Shown here one piece after another: positions 1-5,827 of a stretch of 7,293 bases of DNA. Position 1 is the stretch's first letter. Every line of letters starts with the position of its first letter. The notes beneath the pieces were generated by a model. It was not told where the DNA came from. It ran no database searches and saw nothing but the letters and a program-made list of their open reading frames with translations. This DNA comes from Deltaproteobacteria bacterium (GTDB taxonomy: Bacteria; Desulfobacterota; Binatia; Binatales; Binataceae). Where the stretch lies: contig JAJYMR010000105.1 of the NCBI GenBank assembly GCA_021786815.1, positions 1-7,293 on the forward strand, in the 5' to 3' direction. The translations under genes and the position numbers were made by a program.

Positions 1-629
1 TCGAACGCGGCGAGCACCGCGCGCGCCGCCATGTCGAGCATCCTGAAGCCGCCACGCATCAGGCCGCGCGAGTTTCCGAGCAGCGAAAGCGCGCGCGAGT
101 TGAGCAGTTCGAGAAGACGTCGGGGCGCGTCGAGGAAATCGAGCGCCTGGGCCGCCGGAGGCGTGTCGATCACCACGAGATCGGTCGAGCGCTCGGCGAC
201 GAGTTCGAGCAGCTTTTCCATCGCCATGTAATCGCCCACGCCCGAGAGCGCGCTCGAAAGGTTCTGGTAGATGCGGTTGTGGAGGATTGCCTCGCGCGCG
301 GCGGCGCTCGGCGCATGGCGGCGCACCAGGGCGTCGAAGGTGTGCTTGGGGTCGAGCTTGAGCGCGCGAAGCCGGCCTTTCGCGCGGGTGCGTCCGCGGG
401 TTTCCGGCGCGACTCCGTTCAGCGCGACGTCCTGGAGTTCGACGCGCGTGGGATCGAGGCCGAGCGCGTCGAGCAAGCGAGGCGCCGGATCGACCGTCAT
501 CACGTCAACCGCGTTTCCGGAAAGCGCCGCATGGACCGAAAGTGCGGCAGAGACCGTGGTCTTGCCGACGCCGCCGGGACCGAGACAAATCAGAAGGCGC
601 CGTCCCTTCAGGTCGAGCGGATGCTTCAT
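1..629 (-). CDS. ArsA/Get3-family ATPase, second of tandem pair (3' end cut by window edge)
   Basis: This is a P-loop ATPase of the ArsA/GET3 (SIMIBI) family; 209 complete codons are visible and the C-terminus lies beyond position 1. The translation begins MKHPLDLKGRRLLICLGPGG. The Walker A motif GPGGVGKTT is at residues 17-25, a VDPAPRLLD segment (switch I region) at 46-54, a family-typical YQNLSSALSG...DYMAMEKL block around 121-140, and switch II DTPP at 155-158. The usual ArsA motif is GKGGVGKT; here the signature lysine is proline (P18), so ATPase activity may depend on a partner subunit. The ATG overlaps the stop of the upstream ATPase gene as ATGA, which indicates translational coupling. 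Known family roles are arsenite efflux energising (ArsA) and tail-anchored protein targeting (Get3). No arsB or arsenite regulator is visible, so an arsenic role is unsupported. Family is confident; substrate is unknown. Confidence 0.9.
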   Translation of the reverse strand, partial: MKHPLDLKGRRLLICLGPGGVGKTTVSAALSVHAALSGNAVDVMTVDPAPRLLDALGLDPTRVELQDVALNGVAPETRGRTRAKGRLRALKLDPKHTFDALVRRHAPSAAAREAILHNRIYQNLSSALSGVGDYMAMEKLLELVAERSTDLVVIDTPPAAQALDFLDAPRRLLELLNSRALSLLGNSRGLMRGGFRMLDMAARAVLAAF

Positions 630-1510
630 CGGCGTGGCGAGAATCCTTCAGCGAGACGAAGCCCGAGGCTGCTCAGCTCGGCTTTGCCAAGCCCGGCCCT
701 GAAGAGCATCGGAAGTTCGATAACCGCAAGCCCGCAAGCCGCAAGCTCCCCTCGCGCCCGAACCGTGTACTCCGCGATCGCATTTCTTTTGAGCGCGAGC
801 CGCGCGTGAGCTTCCATCGCGGAGAGCGCGGCGAGTTCGGCGGTGTCGAACAATGGCGGGAGCGTGGCGTTCAGGACGACGCCGATGGAGCCGATGCCGA
901 GCCGCTCCTTGAGACGCGCCGCGGTTTCAACCGCCTCCCGAAGCGCCATCTCCTCGGGCGTAACCGTGAGTACCACGCCGAACCGCGCCGGGTCGGCAAG
1001 GAACGATTCGAGTTGCGAGGCGAGGCGGTTCAGCGTGCCGAGCGGCGCGATTCCCTTCACGCCTCGGGCCACCGAGAGCATCTCGAGCGCGTTGCCCGAG
1101 GCGGGAGCGTCAACGACAAGATATCGATCCCGCGAGGCGCCGTCGTCGGCCATGATTCTAAGTCGTTCGAGCATCAGGAACGCCTCGAGCCCGGGCAGCG
1201 CCGCGCTTACGTAGCCGAACGTGCGGCTGCGCAGCATCCTGCGCGAGATCGCCCGGATCGGGACAAGCCTTTCGATGAATGCTTCGAGTTCGCTGCGCGG
1301 GTCGAGCGCCATCACGTCGAGCCGCGACGAAGCGCGTGCCGACCCGCCATTCAGCTCGACGCCGAGCAGGCGCGCGGCGGAAAGCTTCTGATCGAGGTCG
1401 GCCAGCGTAACCCCGGTTTTGCGGGCAAGTCCGAGCGCAAGCGCCGCGGCGACGGTGCTCTTGCCCGTGCCGCCCTTGCCGGTTACGAAGACTAGCCGCG
1501 CCAGCGTCAT
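626..1510 (-). CDS. ArsA/Get3-family ATPase, first of tandem pair
   Basis: This 294-residue P-loop ATPase of the ArsA-related/MinD-like SIMIBI class is probably cytoplasmic; it has no signal peptide or membrane segment. The deviant Walker A motif GKGGTGKST at residues 11-19 keeps the signature lysine K12. Acidic residues D38 and D40 follow the first helix, a PGLEAFLMLERL block at 106-117 matches the family's dimer/switch region, and switch II is DAPASGNALEML at 134-145. A PEEMALREAVE segment further on is typical of ArsA relatives. Length is close to that of single-domain family members. The ATG at 1510 sits just before the first strand and P-loop, so little upstream extension is possible. 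The gene overlaps the next ATPase gene by 4 bp (ATGA), suggesting a co-translated heteromer like the paired ArsA-like ATPases of actinobacteria (Rv3679/Rv3680 type). Cargo or substrate cannot be told from sequence. Confidence 0.93.
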   Translation of the reverse strand: MTLARLVFVTGKGGTGKSTVAAALALGLARKTGVTLADLDQKLSAARLLGVELNGGSARASSRLDVMALDPRSELEAFIERLVPIRAISRRMLRSRTFGYVSAALPGLEAFLMLERLRIMADDGASRDRYLVVDAPASGNALEMLSVARGVKGIAPLGTLNRLASQLESFLADPARFGVVLTVTPEEMALREAVETAARLKERLGIGSIGVVLNATLPPLFDTAELAALSAMEAHARLALKRNAIAEYTVRARGELAACGLAVIELPMLFRAGLGKAELSSLGLRLAEGFSPRR

Positions 1511-1514
1511 CGTT

Positions 1515-1523
1515 TAGAATGTA
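1515..1523. promoter_or_regulatory. Possible overlapping divergent -10 elements between ATPase and DUF4911 genes
   Basis: On the plus strand TAGAAT (1515-1520) matches five of six bases of the TATAAT consensus and would start transcription near 1526. On the minus strand TACATT (1523-1518) matches four of six and would start at about the ATG at 1510, giving a leaderless or nearly leaderless ATPase transcript. I see no good -35 hexamer at 16-18 bp spacing on either strand, so this is a weak call resting on the -10 matches and the need for promoters in a gap this small. Confidence 0.3.
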
Positions 1524-1527
1524 GCAT

Positions 1528-1532
1528 GAGGA
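1528..1532 (+). promoter_or_regulatory. Shine-Dalgarno that decides the DUF4911-like gene start
   Basis: GAGGA ends 5 nt before the ATG at 1538 and overlaps the codons just after an in-frame ATG at 1526. The upstream ATG has no comparable purine-rich site, so 1538 is the better start unless the mRNA is leaderless and begins at 1526. Confidence 0.55.
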
Positions 1533-1537
1533 TTGAA

Positions 1538-1819
1538 ATGAACGAGCGCCACGCGAACACCGCCGAGAAATCGAATCCGCCGGACCGGCTCGCGAAGATC
1601 GTCTTTGCGCTTCCGCCCGCCGAGATTGCGCTCTTCAAGGCAATTGTCGAGTCCTACGACAATCTTGTCACCCTACGCACCGAAGATCCGCGTCACCATT
1701 ATCTCTGTCTTTACTTTGCCGCCGAAACCGAGCCCGAGGTGAGGGCGATACTGGATTCGCTGAGAGGGCGATTTTCCATACGCGAGATCGAGGGCTCGGC
1801 TCCCGGCGTCAGGCCCTGA
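1538..1819 (+). CDS. DUF4911-like small protein
   Basis: This small soluble protein of 93 residues is 97 residues long if the in-frame ATG at 1526 is used. I chose 1538 because GAGGA lies 5 nt upstream. The first 16 residues are polar and probably disordered. The core from about residue 18 has a strand-helix-strand pattern: RLAKIVFALPP, then the helix AEIALFKAIVESYDNLVTLR, then a strand around HHYLCLYF and a final helix EPEVRAILDSLRGRF. This matches the DUF4911 pattern I know from deltaproteobacterial genomes, where an early helix leads into an ESY-x-LxxLRT-x-DP motif; here ESYDNLVTLR and EDPR are visible. No catalytic residues are recognisable and the function is unknown. It diverges from the ATPase pair across a very small gap. 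Its 3' end overlaps the glucoamylase gene tail to tail by 11 bp. Confidence 0.8.
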   Translation: MNERHANTAEKSNPPDRLAKIVFALPPAEIALFKAIVESYDNLVTLRTEDPRHHYLCLYFAAETEPEVRAILDSLRGRFSIREIEGSAPGVRP

Positions 1820-4205
1820 CTTGGACGGCGAAGTCCTGGTCTTGCCACTGGCCGGTCTCCTTCCAATAGAAAGTGAAGCGGATCGGCGCGCGCTGTGAGC
1901 GGCCGACTTCGATATCGACGTGGCCGATTCCGAGCGGGGTCATGGTCGCGGCGGTGTCGGTGCTCGACTGCCAGTCGTCGCGCGTCCAATGCAGGATGAA
2001 GGGCGTACCGGCCTGGATCCTGAGCGTCGCGCCGGGCGCGACAGAACGGGCGTGCCGGTTGAACTTCCAGAACTCGATGACTTTGCGGGAGCGCGGCCTC
2101 TGGTAACGCTCGGCGACTTCCGGGATCAAGTCGAAAACCCTGCCGTCGGCGGCCGAGCGCAGCAGCTTTATATACTCCGCGTGCGCCCACATCAGGGGCG
2201 TGGCCGACCCGGTCTGCATTCCGCGAAAAAGCAGTTCGTCCGGGAGGTCGGCCTCGTCCCATATCTGCTCAGGCAGAAGCTGGGTGTGATTCGCGAAAGC
2301 CTCCATCGCGTGGATATAAGGCTTCGCATCGCGTCCGGCTGCTAGTTCGTAATGACCGCGCTCGCCGGTCAGAAGCGGCCACGGCCGTCCGCGGCCCCAT
2401 CCCACATACGGGCCGCCGTCGTCGTGCTGGCCGTAGCCGTCGTGCGTGTAGCGCCGCCAGCATGGGCCCACCGGAAAATCCACCCGCAACACGGCGTCGG
2501 TCACCCTCAGGGAATCCTCGATCAGCGGATCGCCCGGCCTGCGTATTCCGTAGCGCACCAGTTCAAGGAAGCCCGCGTCGACGATTTGGGCGGCGGGAAA
2601 GGTGGATTGCGTTCCGGGCGGGCGATTCTGGATGAGGACGGTGGCGTGGTCGAGGTCCTCGTCCGGTTCGGGGTTCTCCGGATCGACGGGATTGATACGC
2701 ACGTAATGGCGCTTGATTCCCGGAACCAGCGTACCGCTGTTGGTGACGGTCCATGCCTCGATATGCGATTCGAGGAAGTCCGCATATTCGACGAGATATT
2801 GCGAGGTCGCTTCGTCGCCGCGTTCCCGCGCGAACGCGGCCGCGGATATCAGGGCCGCGATATTCGCAGCCAAAGTTGAAGGCGAATAGCCGCTGTTTTC
2901 CTCCCATCGCTCCTGCGGCGTCGCGGGGCCTTTCTCGACCAGATAGCGCGCGGCCATCTTGACCATCGGATAGGCGTCGAACTCCCTGAGCGCCTCGTGC
3001 TTGTGCAGCCGCCACGCGAGCATCACAGGAAAGGCGACCTCGTCAAGCTGGATGCCGTTCCAATAGGGCTCGCCGTCGATCCAGAAATTCTGCGGAAAAC
3101 TGCCGTCGGCCTGCTGCGAACAGGCCAGGTAGATTAGCGCGCGGACGCCGGTTTGCGCGTCGCCAGCCGCGAGAAGTCCGGTCACGCTGTTGACCATGTC
3201 ACGGGTCCACACCAGGTGATAGCCGCCGAGGTCCTCGTCGCCCTTGGCCTCGCCCCACGGGATGCTGAGCGAGGCGATCATCGCGCCCGGATAGCTTTTG
3301 TCCTCGTGGGCGAGCAGGAGCTCGCGGCTTCTCCTGTACAGGCATCCGCCGTCGCCCGAAAAGCGCTCCAGCGGTAGGAAATGCATGCAGGCGCGGCTCC
3401 ACTGCTCAAGGAAGCGCGCGCGATGGTTGCCGAACGGGGTGCCGAGCGCCTGGAACAATGTCGTGACCGAGCGATGGAGCGTGCGGCCGAAGCCAAGGCC
3501 CAGCGTGAACGAATTGGTTTGGCCCAGGTCCAACTGCCCTATGAGCGCGATATTTCCGTTGACGGCCGAGGCGAATTCATGGTCGAGCTTCAAATTGTCC
3601 GCGAGATCCTGCCATCCGTCGGTCGTGCCCACGTAACCGCATGAGCGCTTGATGAAGGGAACCGTCGCCGCGACCGCGAGCCAGACACCCTCCTTGTGCG
3701 CGGTCAGGAACTCGCGCCCGGTGATTCGCGCGAAGTTGCCGTTGTTGCCCCATCCGCCGACCCCAAGATGCGGCGCGATCAGCACGTAGAGCTGAAGCCG
3801 GGCGACGAAAGCGGGATCGCCTTCCAGCCGCCCGTCGATCAGCACGCACGAGTTGTGCGGGTCGGAGATCACTTCCTTTATCAGCCGATAGCGGCCCTCC
3901 GGATCGCTCATCGTGACGCGCACGCCCAGGCCGTACTCGCCGATATACTCGGTGCGGCTCTCAAGGTTGCGCCGCTCTTCGTGAAAGAAGGTTTCGCCGT
4001 CGGTCACCAGGAACTGGACGTCGCGAACCTGGGGCATGTCGATCGTCGGGAAATAGATTTCGTTCAGGACGCCCTTGGAGACGGTGAACCAAACCCGGCT
4101 CGAGGTCGAGTATGCGGTGCCGACAATATCCTTTGCGCTGCGGGTCCATCGGGGCGGTATGCCCGGGGCCCCGAACGCCTTTGGAGAATCCTCGATTATG
4201 GCCAT
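1809..4205 (-). CDS. Glycoside hydrolase family 15 glucoamylase (glucan 1,4-alpha-glucosidase), cytoplasmic
   Basis: This 798-residue GH15 enzyme is predicted to release glucose from non-reducing ends of alpha-glucans (glucoamylase/glucodextranase type). The N-terminal domain (about 12-285) is a beta-sandwich of the glucodextranase-N type and starts with the conserved FGAPGIPPRW and AYSTSSRVWFTVSKGVLNEI blocks. The (alpha/alpha)6 barrel spans about 290-690: VWTRDMVNSVTGLL at 332-345, NFWIDGEPYWNGIQLDEVAF at 373-392, and RWEENSGYSPST at 433-444. By alignment with fungal and bacterial GH15, E435 is the likely catalytic acid and E646 (LLPEQIWDE) the likely base. A beta-rich tail occupies about 705-798. 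No signal peptide or twin-arginine motif is present, so intracellular maltodextrin or glycogen is the probable substrate. The ATG is preceded by AAGGGAG ending 4 nt upstream. Length is normal for bacterial forms. Exact substrate (starch, dextran or trehalose-like) is unresolved. Confidence 0.95.
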   Translation of the reverse strand: MAIIEDSPKAFGAPGIPPRWTRSAKDIVGTAYSTSSRVWFTVSKGVLNEIYFPTIDMPQVRDVQFLVTDGETFFHEERRNLESRTEYIGEYGLGVRVTMSDPEGRYRLIKEVISDPHNSCVLIDGRLEGDPAFVARLQLYVLIAPHLGVGGWGNNGNFARITGREFLTAHKEGVWLAVAATVPFIKRSCGYVGTTDGWQDLADNLKLDHEFASAVNGNIALIGQLDLGQTNSFTLGLGFGRTLHRSVTTLFQALGTPFGNHRARFLEQWSRACMHFLPLERFSGDGGCLYRRSRELLLAHEDKSYPGAMIASLSIPWGEAKGDEDLGGYHLVWTRDMVNSVTGLLAAGDAQTGVRALIYLACSQQADGSFPQNFWIDGEPYWNGIQLDEVAFPVMLAWRLHKHEALREFDAYPMVKMAARYLVEKGPATPQERWEENSGYSPSTLAANIAALISAAAFARERGDEATSQYLVEYADFLESHIEAWTVTNSGTLVPGIKRHYVRINPVDPENPEPDEDLDHATVLIQNRPPGTQSTFPAAQIVDAGFLELVRYGIRRPGDPLIEDSLRVTDAVLRVDFPVGPCWRRYTHDGYGQHDDGGPYVGWGRGRPWPLLTGERGHYELAAGRDAKPYIHAMEAFANHTQLLPEQIWDEADLPDELLFRGMQTGSATPLMWAHAEYIKLLRSAADGRVFDLIPEVAERYQRPRSRKVIEFWKFNRHARSVAPGATLRIQAGTPFILHWTRDDWQSSTDTAATMTPLGIGHVDIEVGRSQRAPIRFTFYWKETGQWQDQDFAVQVRA

Positions 4206-4260
4206 TTTTCTCCCTTTCCGCGTTCTTGAGACGATGGGTGTTGGACTTGCGGTCCTTGCC

Positions 4261-4348
4261 AGGTGAAGAGGCGGGCGAAGAGCGACATCTCGAAGCCAGA
4301 TGCGAAAGCCAACATCAGCTTGGGCGGAAAGGCCGGATATTCGCTGAG
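4261..4348 (-). pseudogene. Degenerate tatC fragment (relic)
   Basis: Bases 4261-4347 align without gaps to 4833-4919 inside the intact tatC, 572 bp away on the same strand. I count about 63 identical bases of 87, with exact runs AACATCAGCTTGG (4311-4323) and CATCTCGAAG (4286-4295). Read on the minus strand from 4348 in the matching frame, 17 of 29 residues equal TatC residues 177-205. Shared blocks include SEY, KLM, AFA and FEM, the last carrying the glutamate equivalent to the functionally important TatC E170 of E. coli. Similarity fades on both sides, and the fragment has no start codon and no room for the rest of TatC. Prolines replace helix residues (SEYPAFPPK), consistent with decay. 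It is probably a leftover of a second or duplicated tatC. It ends about 56 bp upstream of the glucoamylase ATG, so it would lie in that gene's promoter or leader. Confidence 0.75.
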
Positions 4349-4540
4349 TCGAGCCGCGAAAACGACGATTGCGGCATCCGAGCCGTCGCAGGAATTTCGG
4401 GCTGGCCGCCAGCGCCTGTCATGCTCGGAGCCAGGGCGAGGAACAGCGCCATTTCACAAATGCACAAGATCGCTTCCCCGGCTAGATGTTACGCCCGGAT
4501 GAGAACCTAAGCCAGATTTAGTCCGGATGACGTCGCACGC

Positions 4541-4557
4541 TTGCCGCTGAGCGGCAA
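4541..4557. terminator. Hairpin downstream of tatC, possible weak terminator
   Basis: TTGCCGC and GCGGCAA form a perfect 7-bp stem around a 3-nt loop, about 34 bp past the tatC stop. Neither strand has a T-tract after the stem, so it is not a textbook intrinsic terminator. It could be an mRNA 3'-end stabiliser, a Rho-associated structure or chance. Confidence 0.35.
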
Positions 4558-4590
4558 AGGCTGGCCGCTATCGCTTAGGACGAGCGAAGC

Positions 4591-5448
4591 TCAGGGAATT
4601 TCCGAGCCGTCCGAGCCTTCCGGGGTCGGCTCGGTCACGGATTGCTCTTCGTGAGGTAAACGGAACAGATAAGAGACGCCGATGCTCAACCCGTAAAGGA
4701 GCAGAAGCGGTATCGAGAGCAGGAACTGCGAAACCATGTCGGGCGGCGTCAGCGCCGCGGCGACCAGGAAGATCGCCAGTATCGCGTAGCGGAACTGGCG
4801 CAGCATCATGCGATGGTCGATGATCCCGAGCCGGGTCAGGAAGTACGCGAAAATCGGCATCTCGAAGGTCAGCGCGAAGGCGAACATCAGCTTGGACGAA
4901 AACGCCAGGTACTCGCTGATCCGGATCGTCGGTGTGACGCCGATACTGGCGTACTGCGATAGGAAAAAGGCGTAACCGACCTTGAATACCACCGCCCAGC
5001 AGAAATAACCGCCCAGCAGGAAGAAAAGCGTCGCGGAGATGATGAACGGCGCCGCCATCCGGCGCTCCGACTTGTAGAGCCCCGGCGCGATGAACCTCCA
5101 GATTTCGTAAAATACCGCGGGACTCGCGATGAACAGTCCCGCGAACAGCGCAACCTTGATCTTGGTGAAGAACGCCTCGCCGACGCCGGTGCCAATCAGC
5201 AGCACCTTGCCGTGCGAGACTTCGCGAATTGGCCAGGTCAGAGCGGCGAAGATCGGCTCGGAGAGCAGGTAGGCAACCGCGAATCCGACCACGAGCGCGA
5301 TCAGCGCGCGAATCAGGCGGGTGCGAAGTTCGCGCAGATGCTCGATTATCGGCATCCGCGCATGGTCCGGGCCGTCGGGCGCAGGCTCGCCTTCGGGGAA
5401 CTCCACGCCCTCCGGAAGTTCCGTTTGGTTGGTTTCCTCGCTCGTCAC
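4591..5448 (-). CDS. tatC: Twin-arginine translocase subunit TatC
   Basis: This is the polytopic inner-membrane core receptor of the Tat system, which binds twin-arginine signal peptides and exports folded proteins with TatB and TatA. The 285 residues contain six hydrophobic segments from about 46 to 263. Diagnostic motifs are HLRELRTRL (37-45, E40 equivalent to E. coli E15), FYEIWRFIAPGLYKSERR (113-130, F119 and E128 equivalent to F94 and E103), FEMP (195-198, E196 equivalent to E170) and TPPDMVSQ (234-241). The start is a GTG 9 bp after the tatB stop with no Shine-Dalgarno, so translation may be coupled to tatB. The first 31 residues are an acidic, proline-rich extension before the conserved core; an ATG at codon 32 is an alternative start but also lacks a clear ribosome site. 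The C-terminal tail (264-285) is also acidic. The function call is secure; only the start is uncertain. Confidence 0.97.
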   Translation of the reverse strand: MTSEETNQTELPEGVEFPEGEPAPDGPDHARMPIIEHLRELRTRLIRALIALVVGFAVAYLLSEPIFAALTWPIREVSHGKVLLIGTGVGEAFFTKIKVALFAGLFIASPAVFYEIWRFIAPGLYKSERRMAAPFIISATLFFLLGGYFCWAVVFKVGYAFFLSQYASIGVTPTIRISEYLAFSSKLMFAFALTFEMPIFAYFLTRLGIIDHRMMLRQFRYAILAIFLVAAALTPPDMVSQFLLSIPLLLLYGLSIGVSYLFRLPHEEQSVTEPTPEGSDGSEIP

Positions 5449-5457
5449 AGAAGAGGA

Positions 5458-5739
5458 TTAATGCTCTTGGGGAGGTTCTTCCGAAGCGTGTTCGGAGTCC
5501 GGCTTGGAGTCCTTGGGCTGGAGCGTTCCGGTTCCCGAATTGGGTGCCAGTGGATTCAGTTCATTGAGTGCGCGGCGCGGCTCGTCGATGACGTCGGTCA
5601 GTTCCCGCATCACCGTGTTTCCGGCCGATTGCAGGTCGCGCACCACTTTGCCCGCCGTCCTTAAAAGGTCGGGCAGGCCTTCGGGACCCACCACGATCAA
5701 CGCCACGACGAGAACCAGTATTATTTCGGTGATGCCCAA
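5458..5739 (-). CDS. tatB: Sec-independent translocase TatA/TatB family protein, TatB-like
   Basis: This 93-residue single-pass membrane protein has an N-terminal transmembrane helix (about 3-17), a GPEGLP hinge (18-23), an amphipathic helix (about 24-48, LPDLLRTAGKVVRDLQ onward) and a polar acidic tail. A glutamate early in the helix (E5, equivalent to E. coli TatB E8) and the GPE-x-LP hinge favour TatB over TatA, which usually has an FG hinge and glutamine. The hinge residue G21 is commonly arginine or lysine in relatives. The start is TTG; no in-frame ATG or GTG lies close upstream, and AGGA sits 9 nt before it. It is immediately upstream of tatC with a 9-bp gap, so the two form an operon. 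No separate tatA is visible, so it may be encoded elsewhere or this protein may serve both roles. Confidence 0.9.
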   Translation of the reverse strand: MGITEIILVLVVALIVVGPEGLPDLLRTAGKVVRDLQSAGNTVMRELTDVIDEPRRALNELNPLAPNSGTGTLQPKDSKPDSEHASEEPPQEH

Positions 5740-5752
5740 GTCCGGTTTTCCT

Positions 5753-5776
5753 GAAGCGCGCCAGAGCGCGTGCTTC
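5753..5776. promoter_or_regulatory. Leader hairpin abutting the tatB Shine-Dalgarno
   Basis: On the plus strand GAAGC-GCGC (5753-5761) pairs with GCGC (5766-5769) and GCTTC (5772-5776) around the loop CAGA, leaving a 2-nt bulge and 9 pairs in total. In the tatB transcript the 3' arm ends directly at the AGGA ribosome site (5752-5749). It could affect tatBC translation or mRNA stability. Function is inferred from position only. Confidence 0.4.
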
Positions 5777-5791
5777 CGCCAATCTCCTGTC

Positions 5792-5797
5792 TATAAT
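5792..5797 (+). promoter_or_regulatory. -10 element of the deacetylase gene promoter
   Basis: TATAAT is a perfect sigma-70 -10 hexamer, which stands out in this GC-rich sequence. It lies 30 bp before the preferred ATG at 5828 and predicts a start near 5804 with a leader of about 24 nt. No good -35 is present at 16-18 bp spacing, so an activator or a relaxed -35 would be needed. Confidence 0.5.
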
Positions 5798-5825
5798 CAA
5801 ACATGATCGCCCGTCGGGGTGTCAA
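5796..5825 (-). promoter_or_regulatory. Putative tatBC promoter overlapping the divergent deacetylase promoter
   Basis: On the minus strand a perfect TTGACA (-35, 5825-5820) is followed after 18 bp by TTTGAT (5801-5796), a 4/6 match to the -10 consensus. This predicts a start near 5789 and a leader of about 50 nt before the tatB TTG. The -10 overlaps the plus-strand TATAAT by 2 bp, so the two promoters could compete for polymerase. Confidence 0.4.
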
Positions 5826-5827
5826 CG

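Larger units (their letters stand above)
4206..4590. other. 385-bp gap between glucoamylase and tatC genes
   Basis: No intact gene is supported here. From left to right on the plus strand it holds the glucoamylase ribosome binding site (4210-4216), a tatC relic (4261-4348), about 190 bp in which I recognise nothing, and a 7-bp hairpin (4541-4557). No tRNA fold and no convincing sigma-70 promoter for the glucoamylase could be seen. Small open frames on both strands, such as one of 45 codons from a minus-strand ATG at 4452, lack ribosome binding sites and recognisable sequence. Confidence 0.6.

Noticed and set aside
542..1495. Long plus-strand open frame (317 codons) opposite the first ATPase gene
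   Set aside because: It is antisense to a clear ArsA-family gene. The translation is Arg/Glu-rich without recognisable domains, a typical shadow in GC-rich DNA.
1..1510. Arsenic resistance operon
   Set aside because: ArsA-like ATPases are present, but no arsB, arsC, arsD or ArsR-type gene is visible, and the family has other roles.
4140..4205. Idea that the glucoamylase is a Tat substrate because it lies near tatBC
   Set aside because: Its N-terminus has no twin-arginine motif and no hydrophobic signal segment; the conserved domain starts within about 12 residues.
4330..4452. 45-codon minus-strand frame starting MALFLALAPS, possibly a small secreted peptide
   Set aside because: It has no Shine-Dalgarno and only a short hydrophobic start, and its second half is the tatC relic read out of frame.
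4112..4510. Plus-strand open frames across the glucoamylase-tatC gap
   Set aside because: They show no domain, have no good ribosome site and run antisense to the tatC relic and the glucoamylase start. The recognisable homology is on the minus strand.
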